Counted from the first letter of the stretch, positions 41,118-51,794 are shown. The stretch is 64,000 nucleotides of DNA from Prevotellaceae bacterium (GCA_031271465.1 JAISVR010000011.1:1-64000); one strand, 5' to 3'. Made by a program: numbers and translations. Notes: a model not told the origin generated them from the sequence alone.

Positions 41118-43865
41118 ATGAAATTTCCACTACAATCCGAACTCGAAAAACGAATCCTCGTACTTGACGGTGCGATGGGTACGATGATTCAACGCTACAA
41201 ACTCGATGAAAACGATTATCGCGGCGAACGATTTGCTGCGTGGCATACGCCCGTGAAAGGCAACAATGATTTGCTTTGCCTCACACGCCCCGATATTATC
41301 CGCGCCATTCACGGCGAATATCTCGAAGCGGGAGCCGATATTATCGAAACCTGTTCGTTCAATGCACAAGCGGTATCGATGGCAGATTACGGTATGGAGT
41401 CGCTCGTGCGCGAAATAAACCTTGCCGCTGCCCGCATCGCTCGCGAAATTGCCGATGAGTATCCACAAAAAACTCCCGGTAAACCGCGTTTCGTAGTAGG
41501 TTCGGTAGGTCCGACAAACAAAACTGCCTCTATGAGCGCCGATGTGAACGACCCCGCTGCTCGCGCTATTTCGTTCGATGACCTTGCGGTTTTTTATCAG
41601 GAACAAATGGAAGCCCTTATCGAAGGCGGTGTCGATGCGTTGCTTATCGAAACAATTTTCGATACGCTTAACGCCAAAGCTGCCGTTTTTGCTGCCGAAG
41701 AGGCGATGAAAGCGCAGAAAAAGCGCGTTCCCGTAATGCTTTCCGTTACGGTGGCAGATAAGAGCGGGCGTACCTTGTCGGGGCAAACCGTTCGGGCGTT
41801 TATGGCTTCGATGCTGAGCGAAAACATCCTTTCCATCGGGGTGAACTGCTCGTTTGGGGCAAAAGACCTGAAACCTTATTTGGCAGAAATGGCTGCAAAC
41901 GCGCCTTGTTTCGTAAGTGCCTATCCCAATGCGGGATTGCCCAACCAGTTTGGCGACTACGACGAAACTCCTGCCCGTATGGCAGAGCAGGTTAAGGAAT
42001 ATTTTGACGAAGGTTTAATCAATATTATCGGTGGTTGCTGTGGCACCACTCCTGCACACATTGCAGCGTATAAAACCCTTGTTGAAACGGCGAAATTTAT
42101 TCGTCGACCGGTTGAAAAAACATTTGTTACCGAACTTTCGGGATTGGATTTACTCGAAATTCGACCCGAAAATAATTTCGTCAATATCGGCGAACGATGT
42201 AATGTAGCGGGCAGCCGCAAATTTCTTCGTCTTATCAACGAAAAGAAATACGACGAGGCTCTCGCTATTGCCCGCGAACAGGTGGAAGACGGCGCACAGA
42301 TTATTGATGTGAATATGGACGATGCGATGCTTAATGCACGCGATGAAATGGTTGTGTTTCTCAACCTGTTGGCATCCGAGCCCGATATTGCCCGCTTGCC
42401 GGTGATGATTGATTCGTCGAAATGGGAAGTTATTGAAGCAGGTTTGAAATGCCTGCAAGGCAAACCGGTGGTCAATTCCATCAGTTTGAAAGAAGGAGAA
42501 GATGAATTTTTGCGGAAAGCGGAAAAAATTCGTCGTTATGGAGCTGCCGCGGTGGTGATGGCTTTCGACGAAAAGGGACAGGCAGACAGCTTTGAGCGTA
42601 AAATAGAAATTTGCGGAAGGGCATACAAACTGCTTGTTGAAAAACTAAACTTCCCGCCGCAAGACATCATTTTCGACCCCAATATCCTTGCCATTGCAAC
42701 GGGTATTGAAGAGCATAATAACTACGCCGTAGATTTTATTCGCTCGGTGGAATGGATAAAGGCGCATTTGCCGCATGCCAAAGTGAGCGGCGGGGTGAGC
42801 AACCTGTCCTTCTCGTTTCGAGGCAACAATACGGTGCGCGAAGCGTTACAGTCGGTTTTCCTTTATCACGCCGTGCGGGCAGGTATGGATATGGGCATTG
42901 TAAACGCGGGTATGATGCAGGTGTACGAAGATATTCCTGCCGATTTGCTGGCTCTTTGCGAGGCGGTTGTGCTCAACACGCAGCCCGACGCCACCGAGCG
43001 GCTTATTGAAAAAGCGCAGGAAATTAAAGCGAATGCTTCCGGCGAAGTCAAAGAAATCCGTAAGGACGAATGGCGCATGCGCTCGCTCGACGAACGCTTG
43101 TCGTACAGCCTTGTAAAAGGCATTTCGGATTATTTGGAAGAAGATTTGAAAGAGGCTCTCGAAAAATATCCTACGGCTCTCGAAATAATTGAAAAGCCGC
43201 TGATGAACGGTATGAATACGGTGGGCGCGCTTTTTGGCGAAGGGAAAATGTTTCTCCCGCAGGTGGTAAAAACTGCCCGAACGATGAAACAGGCGGTAGC
43301 CATTCTACAACCTGTTATCGAGGCGCAAAATGCACAGGGCGGCAGCACCAAAGCGGGCAAAATGCTTTTAGCTACCGTGAAAGGCGATGTGCACGACATC
43401 GGGAAAAATATTGTGAGCGTGATTATGGCATGCAACAACTACGAAGTAATAGACCTCGGCGTGATGGTGCCTACCGAGCAGATTGTGCAAACCGCTCTCG
43501 ACGAAAAGGTAGATGCCGTGGGTTTGAGCGGACTTATTACTCCTTCGCTCGAAGAGATGAGCATCGTTGCTGCCGAAATGCAACGCGCAGGGCTTTCTGT
43601 GCCACTGCTTATCGGCGGGGCAACGACTTCGAAAATACACACGGCGGTAAAAATTGCGCCAAACTATGCTCAACCGGTGGTGTATGTAAAAGATGCGTCG
43701 CAAAATGTTACCGTGCTGTCAAAACTGTTGAATCCTGCCACGCACGACGGCTTTGTTGCCGACCTGCAAAGCGAATACCAAGCCTTGCGCCGGCAACGCA
43801 ACGAAACACAAAGCAATCTTGTTTCGCTTGAAGAAGCGCGCAGTAAAAAAGCGAATTTGTTTTAA
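41118..43865 (+). CDS. metH: Cobalamin-dependent methionine synthase without the AdoMet activation domain
   Basis: MetH transfers a methyl group from methyl-THF via cobalamin to homocysteine. The 915-aa protein has the homocysteine domain ([16 protein letters not shown]; zinc ligands in NCSFG and GGCCGTTP), the methyl-THF domain ([17 protein letters not shown]), the cap and the B12 domain with GDVHDIGKN, in which His759 is the lower cobalt ligand. It ends after the B12 domain ([11 protein letters not shown]). The roughly 330-residue C-terminal activation domain of full-length MetH is absent, with no frameshift remnant downstream, so reactivation must come from elsewhere. Its own promoter is at 41087-41094. 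Confidence 0.93.
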   Translation: MKFPLQSELEKRILVLDGAMGTMIQRYKLDENDYRGERFAAWHTPVKGNNDLLCLTRPDIIRAIHGEYLEAGADIIETCSFNAQAVSMADYGMESLVREINLAAARIAREIADEYPQKTPGKPRFVVGSVGPTNKTASMSADVNDPAARAISFDDLAVFYQEQMEALIEGGVDALLIETIFDTLNAKAAVFAAEEAMKAQKKRVPVMLSVTVADKSGRTLSGQTVRAFMASMLSENILSIGVNCSFGAKDLKPYLAEMAANAPCFVSAYPNAGLPNQFGDYDETPARMAEQVKEYFDEGLINIIGGCCGTTPAHIAAYKTLVETAKFIRRPVEKTFVTELSGLDLLEIRPENNFVNIGERCNVAGSRKFLRLINEKKYDEALAIAREQVEDGAQIIDVNMDDAMLNARDEMVVFLNLLASEPDIARLPVMIDSSKWEVIEAGLKCLQGKPVVNSISLKEGEDEFLRKAEKIRRYGAAAVVMAFDEKGQADSFERKIEICGRAYKLLVEKLNFPPQDIIFDPNILAIATGIEEHNNYAVDFIRSVEWIKAHLPHAKVSGGVSNLSFSFRGNNTVREALQSVFLYHAVRAGMDMGIVNAGMMQVYEDIPADLLALCEAVVLNTQPDATERLIEKAQEIKANASGEVKEIRKDEWRMRSLDERLSYSLVKGISDYLEEDLKEALEKYPTALEIIEKPLMNGMNTVGALFGEGKMFLPQVVKTARTMKQAVAILQPVIEAQNAQGGSTKAGKMLLATVKGDVHDIGKNIVSVIMACNNYEVIDLGVMVPTEQIVQTALDEKVDAVGLSGLITPSLEEMSIVAAEMQRAGLSVPLLIGGATTSKIHTAVKIAPNYAQPVVYVKDASQNVTVLSKLLNPATHDGFVADLQSEYQALRRQRNETQSNLVSLEEARSKKANLF

Positions 43866-44100
43866 TTAAAAAATAGAGACGGGGCGTGCTCTTTGGAGTG
43901 CGGTACTAACTATTAACCCATCCCTCCTTTGTGCAACAGCTCTCCCTCATTTTAAGGGGAGGGGTTAAAAAAAATAAACAGGCAAAAATGGGATAATCAT
44001 ACTATTTTTTTATGCGTAGGGGCGTATGTCTGCTTTGTCTGCCGGAGAATATACGCTACGCGTGGTTACGCATTTTACACAAGGCAAACGGGAAATAAAA

Positions 44101-44131
44101 AAGCCCTTCGTTTTTCACGAAGGGCTTTTTT
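44101..44131. terminator. Bidirectional rho-independent terminator
   Basis: AAGCCCTTCG (44101-44110) pairs perfectly with CGAAGGGCTT (44118-44127), loop TTTTTCA, with A-run before and T-run after. It closes the metH transcript about 235 bp past its stop. Confidence 0.8.
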
Positions 44132-44213
44132 ATTTGGTGTTTATTATGCTGCATAATAAAAAACATTTTCGACATTTTATTTGTTAAAAACCTTAGCACA
44201 CAAAATATTTTGC

Positions 44214-44221
44214 TACTTTTG
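44214..44221 (+). promoter_or_regulatory. -7 box TACTTTTG for DUF3098-uppP-truB-queA
   Basis: TACTTTTG lies 39 bp before the ATG at 44261. The four genes that follow are closely spaced on the same strand. Confidence 0.45.
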
Positions 44222-44260
44222 CGTAATTTTTCCGCTAAAACTGTCTTTAAAGAAAAAAAT

Positions 44261-44497
44261 ATGACTTCAAAAGAAAAAACAAAAGGCTTTGTGTTGGGCA
44301 AAACGAACTTTGCCCTGATGGCAATTTCGCTGTTAATTATTATCCTCGGTTTCGTATTGATGCTGGGCGAGCCTTCGGGTGAAACATTCAACCCCGATAT
44401 TTTCAGCACGCGCCGCATTACGGTAGGTCCAATGATTTCCCTTTTCGGGTTTGCGGCAATGGTGTTTGCCATTATGTGGAAACCGAAAGAAAAATAA
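44261..44497 (+). CDS. DUF3098 membrane protein
   Basis: A 78-aa protein starting at ATG 44261 (MTSKEKTKGFVLGKTNF). Two hydrophobic helices (ALMAISLLIIILGFVLML and ITVGPMISLFGFAAMVFAI) flank a loop with FNPDIFSTRR. This matches DUF3098, commonly encoded between ftsX and uppP in Bacteroidota. Here no ftsX precedes it. Function unknown. Confidence 0.85.
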   Translation: MTSKEKTKGFVLGKTNFALMAISLLIIILGFVLMLGEPSGETFNPDIFSTRRITVGPMISLFGFAAMVFAIMWKPKEK

Positions 44498-44585
44498 TTT
44501 ACAATTTGACGATTGACTATTTCCTATTTTCCTGTCGGATAACGAAAAAACAGTAAATAGTCATTTTCTGATAGTTAATAAAAGT

Positions 44586-45386
44586 ATGAATATATTTGAA
44601 ACCATCATCATTGCCATTGTCGAGGGCTTAACGGAATTTTTGCCCGTTTCATCGACCGGGCACATGATTCTTGCGCAGGCATTGCTTGGAATAGAAAGCA
44701 CCGGTTTTGTAAAAATGTTTACCGTAAGCATTCAATTCGGAGCCATTCTATCGGTCATTATTTTGTATTGGAAACGGTTTTTTCAGGTAGAAAAATTCGT
44801 TGATTTCTACGGGAAACTGCTGATAGCATTTCTTCCCGCTGCCGTTCTCGGTTTTGTTTTCGGTGATTATGTAGATGTGCTGCTCGAAAGTGTTGCGGTG
44901 GTTGCCGTGATGCTGGTTGTGGGCGGCATTTTTATGCTTTTTGTCGATGCAATCTTCAACAAACCGAGCGAAGATCAACGCATGGATTGGAAACGCGCGT
45001 TGAAAATCGGTTTTTGTCAATGCATTGCCATGATACCGGGTGTTTCGCGCTCGATGGCAACCATTGTGGGCGGTATGAGCACGAAACTCACACGCAAAAA
45101 TGCGGCTGAATTTTCGTTCTTCCTCGCTGTGCCCACGATGGCAGCAGCAGCAGGCTATTCGATGATGAAATTTATCAAAGGCAACGGCATGCAGGTTTTT
45201 GCCGAACATTGGGATAAATTCCTTATAGGCAATATTGTAGCCTTCGTGGTGGCGATGCTGGCAATTAAATTTTTTATTGATTTCCTCACAAAATACGGCT
45301 TCAAAGCCTTTGGCTGGTATCGTATTGTAGTGGGCGGAGTGATTATCGTGTTGTTGTTGTGTGATGTTAGTTTGAGTATTGTGTAA
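44586..45386 (+). CDS. uppP: Undecaprenyl-diphosphatase
   Basis: UppP (BacA) dephosphorylates undecaprenyl diphosphate so the lipid carrier of peptidoglycan and O-antigen can be reused. The 266-aa polytopic protein shows EGLTEFLPVSSTGHMIL (14-30) with the (E/Q)-rich motif, and PGVSRSMATIVGG, the Arg-containing active-site motif. Length fits. It serves both glycan clusters in this window indirectly. Confidence 0.96.
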   Translation: MNIFETIIIAIVEGLTEFLPVSSTGHMILAQALLGIESTGFVKMFTVSIQFGAILSVIILYWKRFFQVEKFVDFYGKLLIAFLPAAVLGFVFGDYVDVLLESVAVVAVMLVVGGIFMLFVDAIFNKPSEDQRMDWKRALKIGFCQCIAMIPGVSRSMATIVGGMSTKLTRKNAAEFSFFLAVPTMAAAAGYSMMKFIKGNGMQVFAEHWDKFLIGNIVAFVVAMLAIKFFIDFLTKYGFKAFGWYRIVVGGVIIVLLLCDVSLSIV

Positions 45387-45389
45387 AAA

Positions 45390-46076
45390 ATGAATTTTAT
45401 CGAAGGCGAAATACTTTTTTTTGATAAACCATTGTATTGGACATCGTTTCAATTAGTCAATAAGGTGAAATACGCCATTACAAAAAGTCAAAAAATAAAA
45501 AAGCTCAAAGTAGGACATGCCGGCACGCTCGACCCGCTGGCAACGGGCGTAATGATAGTTTGTACCGGACGGGCAACAAAACGGATTGAAGAATTTCAAT
45601 ATCAAACAAAAGAATATATTGCTACTTTGCAACTTGGCGCAACAACGCCTTCGTTTGATTTGGAACACGAAATAGACGCGCGCTACCCAAGCGAACACAT
45701 TACAAGAGCGCTTGTTGATGAAACATTGCCGAAATTCGTGGGCGAAATAATGCAAATACCGCCTGTTTATTCGGCAGTGCGGGTGCAGGGCAAGCGAGCC
45801 TACAATTATGCCCGCGACGGCGAAGAAGTAGAACTGAAAGCAAAGCCGCTGGTTATTGACGAAATCGAAGTGCTGGATTTCGACAACGAAAACAAGATAT
45901 TGAAAATCCGCGTAGTGTGCAGCAAAGGTACTTACATTCGCGCGCTGGCTCGCGATATCGGTGAAGCACTTGGTTCGGGGGCGCATTTAATAGCTTTAGT
46001 CAGAACTCGGATTGGCGAAGTTACGCCGGAAAAATGTCAAACGGTAGAACATTTTATAGAAAAAATCAAAAATTAA
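45390..46076 (+). CDS. truB: tRNA pseudouridine-55 synthase
   Basis: TruB makes pseudouridine 55 in the T-loop of tRNAs. The 228-aa protein has KVGHAGTLDPLATGVMIVCTG with the catalytic Asp, GATTPSFDLE, YSAVRVQGKRAYNYARDG and SKGTYIRALARDIG. The C-terminal PUA extension is missing, as is common in Bacteroidota. Start 4 bp after uppP. Confidence 0.95.
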   Translation: MNFIEGEILFFDKPLYWTSFQLVNKVKYAITKSQKIKKLKVGHAGTLDPLATGVMIVCTGRATKRIEEFQYQTKEYIATLQLGATTPSFDLEHEIDARYPSEHITRALVDETLPKFVGEIMQIPPVYSAVRVQGKRAYNYARDGEEVELKAKPLVIDEIEVLDFDNENKILKIRVVCSKGTYIRALARDIGEALGSGAHLIALVRTRIGEVTPEKCQTVEHFIEKIKN

Positions 46077-46082
46077 AATATT

Positions 46083-47132
46083 ATGAAACTTTCAAAATTT
46101 AAATTCAATTTACCCGAAGAAAAAATAGCGTTGCACCCTGTGGAAAATCGCGACGAATCGCGCCTGATGGTGGTAAACCGCAAAACGGGCGAAATTGAAC
46201 ATAAGATATTCCGCGATGTACTTGATTATTTCAACGATGATGATGTTTTTATACTCAACGATACAAAGGTTTTTCCTGCCCGCTTGTATGGCAACAAGGA
46301 AAAAACCGGAGCGCGCATCGAAGTTTTTCTCCTGCGCGAATTAAATCAAGAAAACCGTTTGTGGGATGTATTGGTTGACCCTGCACGCAAAATCCGTATT
46401 GGCAACAAGCTTTATTTCGGTGAGGACGATTCGCTCGTAGCTGAGGTGATTGACAACACGACTTCGCGTGGACGCACATTGCGCTTCCTGTTCGACGGCG
46501 ACCACGACGAGTTTATAAAGACTCTTTATCAGTTTGGCGAAACGCCGCTTCCCCGCTTTATCAAGCGCGAAGTAATACCCGAAGATGCCGAACGCTATCA
46601 AACCATTTTTGCCCGCAACGAAGGTGCTGTAGTTGCTCCTACGGCAGGTTTCCATTTCAGTCGGGAATTGATAAAGCGCGCCGAGATAAAAGGTATCAAT
46701 TTTGCATTCATTACTCTGCATGCAGGTTTGGGCAACTTCCGCGAAATTGATGTGGAAGATCTCACAAAACACAAAATGGATTCCGAGCAAATGATAATTA
46801 CCGATGAAACGGCAGAAATTGTCAATCGAGCAAAAGAAAACAGGCATAATGTTTGTGCTGTAGGCACCACCACCATGCGTGCTATTGAGAGCAGTACAGG
46901 CAGTATGGGTTTCTTGAAACCATACGAAGGTTGGACAAACAAGTTTATTTTCCCGCCCTACGAATTCTCTGTAGCCAATTCTATGATAACCAATTTTCAC
47001 CTGCCATACTCTACCATGTTGATGATGGTAAGTGCTTTTGGCGATTACGACCATATCATGCATGCCTACTCGGTGGCACTCAAAGAAGATTATCGTTTTG
47101 GCACCTACGGCGATGCGATGCTGATAATTTAG
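46083..47132 (+). CDS. queA: S-adenosylmethionine:tRNA ribosyltransferase-isomerase
   Basis: QueA makes epoxyqueuosine from preQ1 in tRNA anticodon position 34. The 349-aa protein has [71 protein letters not shown] and a C-terminal [12 protein letters not shown]. All blocks are typical and length is standard. Follows truB by 6 bp. Confidence 0.96.
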   Translation: MKLSKFKFNLPEEKIALHPVENRDESRLMVVNRKTGEIEHKIFRDVLDYFNDDDVFILNDTKVFPARLYGNKEKTGARIEVFLLRELNQENRLWDVLVDPARKIRIGNKLYFGEDDSLVAEVIDNTTSRGRTLRFLFDGDHDEFIKTLYQFGETPLPRFIKREVIPEDAERYQTIFARNEGAVVAPTAGFHFSRELIKRAEIKGINFAFITLHAGLGNFREIDVEDLTKHKMDSEQMIITDETAEIVNRAKENRHNVCAVGTTTMRAIESSTGSMGFLKPYEGWTNKFIFPPYEFSVANSMITNFHLPYSTMLMMVSAFGDYDHIMHAYSVALKEDYRFGTYGDAMLII

Positions 47133-47147
47133 TTCGTAAAGAAAAAG

Positions 47148-47753
47148 ATGAATAAAAAAATCCTTTTCATACTCGCTGCAATTTGTTTGTTTGGATGTAA
47201 TAAAAATAATCCAACGCAACAAAGTTCTTCTTCTGTTTTTTCGGAAGAAGAAGAAAATATACCTAACGAAAAAGCAAAGCAATTGTATTACGAAGCGATA
47301 GAATTCGCAAAAAAAGAAAATCCCCAAAAAGAATTTGAATTATTGCTTAAAGCAGACAGCATTTCGCCCAATACGCCTGCGATATTGACTAATATCGGAA
47401 CGACTTATGCTGAAAGTGGTGATATGGCAAAAGCTGTTGAATATTACAAAAAATCTTTAGCCATTGATTCCGGCTATTCAAAAACTTATGTCAATTACAC
47501 CAAATTGCTCATTATGCAAAATAAATTTGAAGAAGCTGTAATTTGGGGACAAAAAGGTTTAGCGATAGATTCGTTGCCCGAATTGAATAAAAAGATGCTG
47601 TTATTGAATTTAGCAAATTCATATTATGGGTTAAAAGATTATCCTTTAGCCTTGAAAACAATTGAAGAAGCCAAAAAATATAAAAAGGGATACGCCGAAG
47701 ACCGTATTGCCAATGCTGAAAATCAATTAAAAAATAAAATGAATAATGAATAA
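47148..47753 (+). CDS. TPR lipoprotein
   Basis: A 201-aa lipoprotein with signal MNKKILFILAAICLFGC and lipobox LFGC, then TPR helices (TPAILTNIGTTYAESGDMAKAVEYY, SLAIDSGYSKTYVNYTKLL). The signal region is closely similar at DNA level to that of the next gene, which it overlaps by 8 bp. This suggests a duplicated signal segment. Function unknown; possibly an adapter of the S41 protease. Confidence 0.8.
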   Translation: MNKKILFILAAICLFGCNKNNPTQQSSSSVFSEEEENIPNEKAKQLYYEAIEFAKKENPQKEFELLLKADSISPNTPAILTNIGTTYAESGDMAKAVEYYKKSLAIDSGYSKTYVNYTKLLIMQNKFEEAVIWGQKGLAIDSLPELNKKMLLLNLANSYYGLKDYPLALKTIEEAKKYKKGYAEDRIANAENQLKNKMNNE

Positions 47754-49407
47754 AAAAATGATCCTTTCCATACTCGCTGTATGTTGCTTGTTTGGAAATG
47801 TTTTTGCCCAAAAACAACCGTCCGACCGGAGTTTTGAAATCAGTAAAAACCTCGATATTTATAATTCGGTATTTCGCGAGCTGGATTTGTTCTATGTAGA
47901 CAGCATTAATCCAAAAAAACTCATTACCGAGAGCATAAACGACATGCTCGAAAGTCTTGACCCCTACACCAATTATATTCCCGAGGAAGAAACCAAAGAC
48001 CTGAAATTTATGACTACGGGCGAATATGCCGGTATCGGGTCGATAATTTCGCAAAACAAAAATAAGGACATCTACATTGCCGAGCCTTACGAAGGTATGC
48101 CTGCCGACAAAGCGGGATTGCGTGCGGGCGACATTATCCGCGAAGTGGACGGAGTGAAAACAAAAGATAAGTCGGTAAGCGATGTGAGCGACCTGCTCAA
48201 AGGCACACAAGGTACAAGCGTAAAGGTAACGCTTGAACGCCCGTACGAAAAAAATCCTGTACAGAAAACCATCGTGCGCGACAAAATCCAAATAAATCCT
48301 GTGAGCTATTACGGTGTGATGGATAATAATGTGGGCTACATATTGCTCAACCAGTTTACCGACAAAGCTACCGACGAAGTGAAAGCCGCTATTTTGGATT
48401 TGAAGAATAAACATCAAATCACTTCGCTGGTACTCGACTTGCGCAGTAATCCGGGTGGATTGCTCGACCAGGCGGTGAGTATCACCAACCTGTTTATTCC
48501 TTCGGGACTTGAAATTCTTACCACGCGTGGCAAGGTAAAACAATGGGATGCTTCGTACAAAACCACAGAAAAACCCCTCTTGCCCGATATGCCGCTGGTA
48601 GTGTTGATAAACGGTATGTCGGCATCGGCATCCGAAATCGTTTCGGGAGCCTTGCAAGACCTCGACCGCGCTGTAATTGTAGGAGCTCGCAGCTATGGTA
48701 AAGGCTTGGTGCAAGCCACGCGCGAAGTAAGTTACAACGGGCATCTTAAAGTTACAACTGCCAAATATTATACTCCCAGCGGTCGCTGTATTCAAGCTAT
48801 TGATTATGCGCATCGAGACGATAGCGGAAATATTACCCGCATCCCCGACAGTTTGACCAACGAATTTAAAACCCGTGCAGGACGGAGCGTGAAAGATGGC
48901 GGAGGCATTACTCCCGATGTGGAAGTAAAAAACGAACAGAAGATGAATGTGTCGTACTATTTGTACAATCAAAATATGATTTTCGATTATGCCACAAAAT
49001 ATACCGCTGCGAATAAAAAAATTGCATCGCCCGAAGAATTTTCGGTAAGCGATGCCGATTATGCCGATTTCAAGGCTTTTTTGAAAGAAAAAGATTTTAC
49101 CTATACGCTTAAAAGCGCAGAGTTTTTGAAAAGGCTCAAAGAAATGGCAGAATACGAAGGATACGGTGAAATGGCGAAAGATGAATTTGAAGCTTTGAAT
49201 AAAAAACTTACCGCAGATACCGACCGCGATTTGGAACTGTTTAAAAAAGACATCGAAGATTTGCTCAATTCGGAGATAATCAAGCGATATTATTATCAGA
49301 AAGGAGCTATTCGATACAATTTGAAAAATGACCCGGAATTAACAAAAGCCATCGAAATATTGGGCGACAAAACGCAATACGACGAAATTCTCAAGCCAAA
49401 AAAATAA
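47746..49407 (+). CDS. S41 family C-terminal processing peptidase
   Basis: A 553-aa periplasmic serine protease of the CtpA/Prc group. It has a signal peptide (MNKKMILSILAVCCLFGNVFA), a helical cap with LESLDPYTNYI, a PDZ domain (GMPADKAGLRAGDIIREVDG, about 122-141) and a catalytic core with the Ser in NGMSASASEIVSGALQD and the Lys in SYGKGLVQ. The C-terminal 140 residues form a DUF3340-like helical tail. It probably cleaves envelope proteins near their C-termini. Confidence 0.94.
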   Translation: MNKKMILSILAVCCLFGNVFAQKQPSDRSFEISKNLDIYNSVFRELDLFYVDSINPKKLITESINDMLESLDPYTNYIPEEETKDLKFMTTGEYAGIGSIISQNKNKDIYIAEPYEGMPADKAGLRAGDIIREVDGVKTKDKSVSDVSDLLKGTQGTSVKVTLERPYEKNPVQKTIVRDKIQINPVSYYGVMDNNVGYILLNQFTDKATDEVKAAILDLKNKHQITSLVLDLRSNPGGLLDQAVSITNLFIPSGLEILTTRGKVKQWDASYKTTEKPLLPDMPLVVLINGMSASASEIVSGALQDLDRAVIVGARSYGKGLVQATREVSYNGHLKVTTAKYYTPSGRCIQAIDYAHRDDSGNITRIPDSLTNEFKTRAGRSVKDGGGITPDVEVKNEQKMNVSYYLYNQNMIFDYATKYTAANKKIASPEEFSVSDADYADFKAFLKEKDFTYTLKSAEFLKRLKEMAEYEGYGEMAKDEFEALNKKLTADTDRDLELFKKDIEDLLNSEIIKRYYYQKGAIRYNLKNDPELTKAIEILGDKTQYDEILKPKK

Positions 49408-49425
49408 CATTACTCGCACACGCAC

Positions 49426-50871
49426 ATGGCGGAAAAAACACTGAAAAGCCAAACGGCTTCGGCTCTTGTGTGGAGTGCTATCGACAAGATAGGACTGCAG
49501 ATAGTATTATTGATTGTAGGCATAATCAATGTGCGTTTGCTCAGTCCGCGCGATTTCGGATTAATAGGCGCATTAGCTATTTTCACCCTCTTAAGTTCGG
49601 TATTGATAGAGAGCGGGTTTTCGGTAGCCATGATTCGCCGCAAAGGCAATACCGATGCCGAATATTCGGCTGTATTTTTTTTCAATCTCGGCATTAGTAT
49701 TCTATTGTATCTTATGCTGTTTTTTTCGGCTCCCGCCATTGCCGAATTTTTCCGAATGCCCGAATTATGCAGTTTGTCGCGCTTTTTATTCCTGTCTATT
49801 ATTCTCAACTCGCTGGGCATTGTTCAAAATATTATTTTGAGCATCAAATTATCATTCAAATTGATGAGTATTGCCAACATCGTTTCGGCAATCGTAGCTT
49901 GCGCAGTTTCGGTAACCATGGCATGTACAGGCTGGGGTTATTGGGCATTGGCATGGCAAATGGTATTGTTGCCGGCAGTGAAGGTGGCAATTTTATGGAG
50001 TTTCAACTCGTGGCGACTTTCGTTCAACTGCGATTTCCGAGTTATTCGCGAATTGTTTTCATTCAGCAGTTTTCTATTGCTCAACAGTATTTTTTCTTCC
50101 ATTGTACAAAATTCTTACAATATTCTTATCGGTCGGTTTTATCGTGCCGATGATTTGGGTTTTTATTCGCAGGCAAAAAAATACCAGCAAGTACCAAGTG
50201 CTGTTATTTCCGAAATACTGAGCGGAGTGAGTTATCCCGTGCTATCAAAATTAAACGCCGAATCAAATCGACAACAACTTTATTTGCGGAAAATAATACG
50301 CATCAATGCTTTTTTAATTTTTCCGCTTATGCTGGGCATGGCATCAATTATTGAGCCGTTGGTAAGTATTGTGATGACAGATAAATGGTTGCCCGCCGTG
50401 CCCTATTTCCTGTGCTTGGTACCGGTGTCTATCCTTACACCGCTCGTTGCTATAAATTACCGTTTTTTAATTTTAAAAGGACATCCGCGCCTTATGTCGA
50501 TGCTCGAAATAGCGAAAAATGCAACCATACTGCTTTCGCTCTTTGCATGCAAACACAGCATTTTGCTGATGTTGATAGTATTTTCGGCAATCAATTTGCT
50601 ATCGTACGGGAGCTATTTGTTTTTTGTTGAAAAGAAGACCGACTATTCTGCCTTGCAGCAACTCAAAGATATTATGCCTTACGCTGCCGTGGCGGGAGTG
50701 ATGTTTTTATTGGCAAAAGGAATAGGGCTTGTATCGCCATTCGGATTGTATAGTACCACCGCTCTACAGATTGTGTTATCGATAGCATTCTATTTTGGCG
50801 TATTGAAGCTGCTCGGTTCACAGGTGCTTGCCGACACGCAGGAAATGCTGCGAAAAATTCTGCCTTTTTAA
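49426..50871 (+). CDS. Polysaccharide flippase (Wzx-like), glycan cluster 2
   Basis: A 481-aa polytopic MOP flippase with about 12-14 segments, starting TLKSQTASALVWSAIDKIGLQIVLL and containing VRLLSPRDFGLIGALAIFTLL. This lipopolysaccharide O-unit exporter-like type (Polysacc_synt) is distinct from the one at 24655. Its stop overlaps the convergent GT2 gene by 4 bp. It opens the second glycan region and would move the lipid-linked repeat made by the minus-strand genes to its right. Confidence 0.88.
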   Translation: MAEKTLKSQTASALVWSAIDKIGLQIVLLIVGIINVRLLSPRDFGLIGALAIFTLLSSVLIESGFSVAMIRRKGNTDAEYSAVFFFNLGISILLYLMLFFSAPAIAEFFRMPELCSLSRFLFLSIILNSLGIVQNIILSIKLSFKLMSIANIVSAIVACAVSVTMACTGWGYWALAWQMVLLPAVKVAILWSFNSWRLSFNCDFRVIRELFSFSSFLLLNSIFSSIVQNSYNILIGRFYRADDLGFYSQAKKYQQVPSAVISEILSGVSYPVLSKLNAESNRQQLYLRKIIRINAFLIFPLMLGMASIIEPLVSIVMTDKWLPAVPYFLCLVPVSILTPLVAINYRFLILKGHPRLMSMLEIAKNATILLSLFACKHSILLMLIVFSAINLLSYGSYLFFVEKKTDYSALQQLKDIMPYAAVAGVMFLLAKGIGLVSPFGLYSTTALQIVLSIAFYFGVLKLLGSQVLADTQEMLRKILPF

Positions 50872-51788
50872 ATTGCCTTTTTCCGGCTAAGCAATCCGCG
50901 GGTAACAAACCATCGGAAATAAATCAACTTGCTGCCTTTTTCGGGTTGAAGTTTGAACAGAAATCGAACGAACAATACGAGTGTCCCCACCCATTTTATT
51001 TTTTCGAGAAAAAGGCGTTTGAAGTATGCCCATGTTGAAATGTTTAGCGTGCGCATTCGTTCGCTGATACCTACGCCGAAAGCCATTTTCCTAATGTAGT
51101 TGGTAGTAGTGCGGCTTTCGGGAATAACATGTTCTACCTCAATATCGGGGAAATAATAAATTTTTCCGCCTAAATCTTTTATCCGATTAAAAATATCTTT
51201 CTCTTCACCTCCCATCAAGTTTTTGGCTGTGCGTCCGAGTTGCGTATTAAACAATCCCACACGGTCGATACAGCGTTTTGTCAACCCCATATTGGCTCCT
51301 ATCGGGAAAGAATTGTCGGGGAACAAGCGAACCTCGTTACCCAAATCGATAGCCGAAACCCACGAATACGACCAACGGGAAATCCATTTCGGCGCGATGC
51401 CCGATTCGTAACGCGGAGTGATTTTCCCTCCGAAAGCATTGACATCGGGATATTTCTTCAAATTTTCGGATAGTCGGCGTAAATAGTTGGGACGGACGAA
51501 TGAATCGTCATCGAGAAAAACGAGAATTTCGCCCCGCGCTTCGGCAATTCCACGATTGCGGGCATACGACAAGCCTTGTTTTTTTTCCATAAAATAGCGA
51601 AAATCAACTTGCGGAAAATCCTGCTCAAAGCACGCAGATTCGGCTTCGGTGTTGTCGGTACTGTTGTTGTTTATCAGCACAATTTCATAGTCGGATACAG
51701 GAAAATCGTTCTCAGCAATATGTTTCAACGCATCGTAGAGATATTTGTCGCGATTATAGGTGCAAATGATAAGACTTAACATAAGCAT
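50868..51788 (-). CDS. Family 2 glycosyltransferase
   Basis: A 306-aa GT-A enzyme with LSLIICTYNRDKYLYDAL, NNNSTDNTEAE and the DxD motif VFLDDDSFV (about 92-100). The C-terminal part has GANMGLTKRCIDRVGLFN and GGEEKDIFNRIKD. An alternative ATG at 51782 is equally possible. It follows the next GT gene by only 6 bp and would transfer one sugar of the cluster 2 repeat unit. Confidence 0.88.
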   Translation of the reverse strand: MLMLSLIICTYNRDKYLYDALKHIAENDFPVSDYEIVLINNNSTDNTEAESACFEQDFPQVDFRYFMEKKQGLSYARNRGIAEARGEILVFLDDDSFVRPNYLRRLSENLKKYPDVNAFGGKITPRYESGIAPKWISRWSYSWVSAIDLGNEVRLFPDNSFPIGANMGLTKRCIDRVGLFNTQLGRTAKNLMGGEEKDIFNRIKDLGGKIYYFPDIEVEHVIPESRTTTNYIRKMAFGVGISERMRTLNISTWAYFKRLFLEKIKWVGTLVLFVRFLFKLQPEKGSKLIYFRWFVTRGLLSRKKAI

Positions 51789-51794
51789 TAGATA

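Larger units (their letters stand above)
43866..44260. other. 395-bp intergenic region after metH
   Basis: Contains a repeat-like pair TAACCC...GGGGAGGGGTTA (about 43914-43967), a bidirectional terminator (44101-44131) and the promoter of the DUF3098 gene. No gene is seen. Confidence 0.6.

Noticed and set aside
46341-47327. 328-codon minus-strand frame over queA
   Set aside because: Antisense shadow of queA, with no family resemblance.
47512-48972. 486-codon minus-strand frame across the TPR and S41 protease genes
   Set aside because: It lies fully antisense to two clearly recognised genes and has no domain; open by codon bias of the other strand.
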